Shown here piece by piece: positions 20,371 through 21,670 of a stretch of 21,670 nt of DNA. The notes under the pieces are model-generated. The model was not told where the DNA came from. It searched no databases and was given only the letters and a program-made list of their open reading frames with translations. The position numbers were made by a program, and so were the translations under genes. The stretch's first letter is position 1. The number at the start of each line of letters is the position of its first letter. Origin of the DNA: a virus; the IMG/VR virus record IMGVR_UViG_3300017769_000155, positions 1-21,670 of that record, one strand, 5' to 3'.

Positions 20371-20391
20371 TGGTTAACAACTAGCTATAAT
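20363..20391 (+). promoter_or_regulatory. Possible promoter downstream of the large terminase
   Basis: TTGTTT (20363-20368) and a perfect TATAAT (20386-20391) with 17 bases between them, overlapping the end of the terminase gene and 26 bases before the next start. An AGCT-centred TAGCTA lies directly before the -10, as in the two minus cassettes. Confidence 0.5.
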
Positions 20392-20416
20392 GAGCATACG
20401 CAGAAAGGCGGTTTTT

Positions 20417-20704
20417 ATGGCAAAAGTGATAGATTTCCCCAAGAGAGAGCTGGACATAAAGGTTACTCTGGAAGATGACGAGGAACGGCTGGACAGCCTT
20501 GAGGACAGAGTGAACGCCCTAGCCGAGATTATGGACTTGAACATCCAGGGTCTGTTCCACGTTGTTGATGCGGATGCTGAAGAGGTGATGATGACCTTGT
20601 TGCAATTATCCGCTATTTGGGCTGTGAGAGCCGGATTACCGCCGGAGGAATACGAGGAACTGGTCAAAAGCACTAGACTAGAGGTGATATACGATGCCCC
20701 CTAA
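20417..20704 (+). CDS. Unknown acidic helical protein, 95 aa
   Basis: ATG 20417 with AAAGG about 8 bases upstream; an earlier ATG at 20390 overlaps the promoter. The first residues VIDFPKRELDIKVTLEDDEE and the long Leu/Ala helices (LDSLEDRVNALAEIMDLNIQ; MTLLQLSAIWAVRAGL) give a soluble acidic protein, no membrane segment. It is between the large terminase and other small genes. Similar small acidic proteins with IDFPK start occur in phages with unknown role. Ends overlapping the next start. Confidence 0.68.
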   Translation: MAKVIDFPKRELDIKVTLEDDEERLDSLEDRVNALAEIMDLNIQGLFHVVDADAEEVMMTLLQLSAIWAVRAGLPPEEYEELVKSTRLEVIYDAP

Positions 20705-20984
20705 AGCTCCCAAAGACCCCCGCCTAGCCAGAGCAGGGGTGTCCGGCTATAACAAGCCTAGGCGCACTCCCAGCCATCCCACCAAGAGCCATGTCGTTGT
20801 GGCAAAAGAGGGTGACAAGATTAAGACCATCCGCTTTGGTCAGCAGGGTGTATCCGGCGCTGGCAACAGCCCTAAGACCGCATCGGAAAAAGCCAGGCGC
20901 AAATCTTTTAAGGCTAGACACGCATCAAACATTGCTAAGGGCAAAATGTCGGCGGCCTATTGGGCTAACAAGGAAAAGTGGTAG
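20694..20984 (+). CDS. Conserved small basic phage protein, 96 aa
   Basis: ATG 20694 follows GAGGTG by eight bases. The core RAGVSGYNKPRRTPSHPTKS followed by HVVVAKEGDKIKTIRFGQQG and KARHASNIAKGKMSAAYWAN is a family that I recall near the terminase in marine phages (GVSG.NKP..TP.HP.KSH, IRFGQQGV, R...NI.KGKMSAA(Y/F)W). Strongly basic, so it may bind DNA or a virion protein; function unknown. The family recall is moderate, coding status firm. Confidence 0.8.
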   Translation: MPPKAPKDPRLARAGVSGYNKPRRTPSHPTKSHVVVAKEGDKIKTIRFGQQGVSGAGNSPKTASEKARRKSFKARHASNIAKGKMSAAYWANKEKW

Positions 20985-21036
20985 CCCTTTATAGCAAAAC
21001 GTAAATCTGGTATTATCATCGAAACAGGAGGCTTTT
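20985..21036. promoter_or_regulatory. Short spacer with strong ribosome site
   Basis: 52 bases between the 96-aa gene and ATG 21037. Apart from ACAGGAGG at its end I see only a weak TATTAT-like -10 (21011-21016); no hairpin. Confidence 0.3.
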
Positions 21037-21096
21037 ATGGCTAACAAGAAATCAAGCGGCAAAACCAAAACAGGCAAATACTGTGGCGGCAAGTAA
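21037..21096 (+). CDS. Tiny 19-aa peptide or frameshift leader
   Basis: ATG 21037 has a near-perfect ACAGGAGG 5 bases upstream and codes for MANKKSSGKTKTGKYCGGK before TAA. It overlaps the following gene's GTG start by 14 bases in the +1 frame. It may be a real peptide, a leader that couples translation of the next gene, or the N-terminus of that gene joined by a +1 frameshift at the stop. The strength of the ribosome site argues that translation begins here. Confidence 0.5.
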   Translation: MANKKSSGKTKTGKYCGGK

Positions 21097-21253
21097 GCCA
21101 AAAGACCCAGCCCTTTGGTCTAAGGCTAAAGCGGCGGCAAAGCGTAAGTACAAGGTTTACCCCTCGGCTTACGCTAATGCTTATGCGGCGAAGTGGTACA
21201 AGGACAAGGGCGGCAAATGGGGCGGCTCAGATAATCGCGTAAGGAAAGCGTAA
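21083..21253 (+). CDS. Small basic protein of DUF5872-like family, 56 aa
   Basis: GTG at 21083 with no clear ribosome site. The sequence KPKDPALWSKAKAAAKRKYK then VYPSAYANAYAAKWYKDKGG is a known kind of small Lys/Ala/Tyr-rich protein found in phages and large viruses (.LW.KAK..AK.K(F/Y).VYPSAYAN.(W/Y)A.K(W/Y)YK.KGG.W). The next gene has the second half of that family's pattern, so the pair may be a split form. Its stop overlaps the next ATG (TAATG). Function unknown. May be reached by +1 frameshift from the 19-aa peptide. Confidence 0.72.
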   Translation: MAASKPKDPALWSKAKAAAKRKYKVYPSAYANAYAAKWYKDKGGKWGGSDNRVRKA

Positions 21254-21477
21254 TGCCTGCACAAGCTGGTCTAGGCAAATGGTTTGGCGAGAAGTGGGTT
21301 GACGTTAAGACGGGCGAGCCATGTGGGCGCAGTAAGGGCGAGAAGCGGAAATACCCAGCTTGTCGGCCTCAAGCTGTTGCAAGCAAGATTAGCAAAAAAG
21401 AAGCGTCCAAGAAAACAGGGCGCAAACGTGTGAGTTGGTCAACAACAGCCAGTGGCAAGAAACGGAAGAAAGCATAA
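21253..21477 (+). CDS. Small basic protein with WVD...PCGR...YPACRP pattern, 74 aa
   Basis: ATG 21253 overlaps the previous stop. The visible core GKWFGEKWVDVKTGEPCGRS followed by KYPACRPQAVASKISKKE is the downstream part of DUF5872-type proteins (WVDI...PCGR.....YPKCRP...A). Very Lys-rich tail (ASKKTGRKRVSWS; GKKRKKA). Two Cys (PCGR, PACRP) may bind metal. Likely a partner of the 56-aa protein; DNA or virion binding is suggested only by charge. Confidence 0.72.
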   Translation: MPAQAGLGKWFGEKWVDVKTGEPCGRSKGEKRKYPACRPQAVASKISKKEASKKTGRKRVSWSTTASGKKRKKA

Positions 21478-21670
21478 TGGCGCAGGGTTTGTTAGGTGAT
21501 TTCCAGCCGCAAGGTGTGGGATATGGCAATTCTTTGCTAGAAGAGCCAGTGCAGTATGATACCGCTACAGGTCTTGGTGGGGTTTCTCAGTCCGTTTACA
21601 ACACTTTGATAGACCCCGCATACCGCGCCCTGATTGACGCTGGTAATGTGATGGGTGATATTCGCGCAAA
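21477..21670 (+). CDS. Probable virion protein, 3' partial
   Basis: ATG 21477 overlaps the previous stop (TAATG). 64 residues are visible (MAQGLLGDFQPQGVGYGNSL ... TGLGGVSQSVYNTLIDPAYR ... ALIDAGNVMGDIRA), Gly/Gln/Ala-rich like the virion proteins at the left end of the window. The gene continues beyond the window. No domain can be called from this part. Confidence 0.6.
   Translation, partial: MAQGLLGDFQPQGVGYGNSLLEEPVQYDTATGLGGVSQSVYNTLIDPAYRALIDAGNVMGDIRA

Noticed and set aside
1-21670. tRNA genes, integrase, CI repressor, DNA polymerase
   Set aside because: Looked for on both strands; none seen in this window. They may exist outside it.

Overview
The window is a stretch of a tailed double-stranded DNA phage genome (Caudoviricetes). 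It is almost wall-to-wall short, overlapping genes. It has both terminase subunits, tail-fibre genes, a holin and T4-type lysozyme, phage recombination genes and a phage replication initiator. The protein families (3-TM GTA-type holin, LamG/SPRY tail fibre, virion proteins with the MKMLDP.SVVRE and GLTFGFADEAE motifs, small Lys-rich proteins beside the terminase) resemble those of marine, probably alphaproteobacterial, phages. The host assignment is inferred from these resemblances and not proved. I see no integrase, CI repressor, DNA polymerase, RNA polymerase, tRNA or CRISPR in the window. Both ends cut through genes, so portal, capsid and most tail genes lie outside.

Layout. (1) Bases 3-7860, plus strand: three probable internal-virion or DNA-ejection proteins, a tail-fibre N-terminal protein, a 783-aa LamG/SPRY/repeat tail fibre, a fibre-associated protein and three small single-membrane-segment proteins. 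A hairpin terminator follows. (2) Bases 7897-8202, minus: one unknown gene with its own promoter and terminator. (3) Bases 8400-10032, plus: two small unknown genes, a GIY-YIG homing endonuclease with four repeated DNA-binding modules, and a 58-aa gene, ending in a strong terminator. (4) Bases 14677-10085, minus: a long overlapping operon. It runs RecB/Cas4-like exonuclease, small gene, Rad52-like annealing protein (DUF1071), small protein with an SSB-like acidic tip, zinc-binding protein, DnaA domain-IV-like protein, 48-aa gene, DUF3310, PD-(D/E)XK protein, TSCPD-like protein, lysozyme, membrane protein, 52-aa gene, holin and a 32-aa membrane peptide. (5) Bases 14770-17483, plus: Cro-like HTH, unknown, PD-(D/E)XK nuclease, two small genes, a second PD-(D/E)XK protein, a coiled-coil protein and an O/DnaT-like replication initiator. 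(6) Bases 17513-18086, minus: two unknown genes. (7) Bases 18203-21670, plus: small terminase, a 266-base non-coding gap, large terminase, then small virion-side genes running off the end.

How it works together. The two early operons diverge from about 14.7 kb. The rightward one starts with a Cro-like gene and ends with a replication initiator. The leftward one starts with an exonuclease/annealase pair and ends with lysis. This resembles the lambda PL/PR layout, but no CI gene is present. The initiator gene carries five GGGT(ACT)GACAC-type repeats (16902-17002) followed by an AT-rich stretch, which is what a lambda-type origin inside the O gene looks like.

The two minus-strand islands (7897-8202 and 17513-18086) share an architecture. 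Each has a sigma70-like promoter with two AGCT-centred motifs 24-25 bases apart, strong ribosome binding sites, and a terminator with the identical 14-base core GAGGCCGAAGCCTC. They look like independently expressed cassettes under common control and are among the least explained parts of the window.
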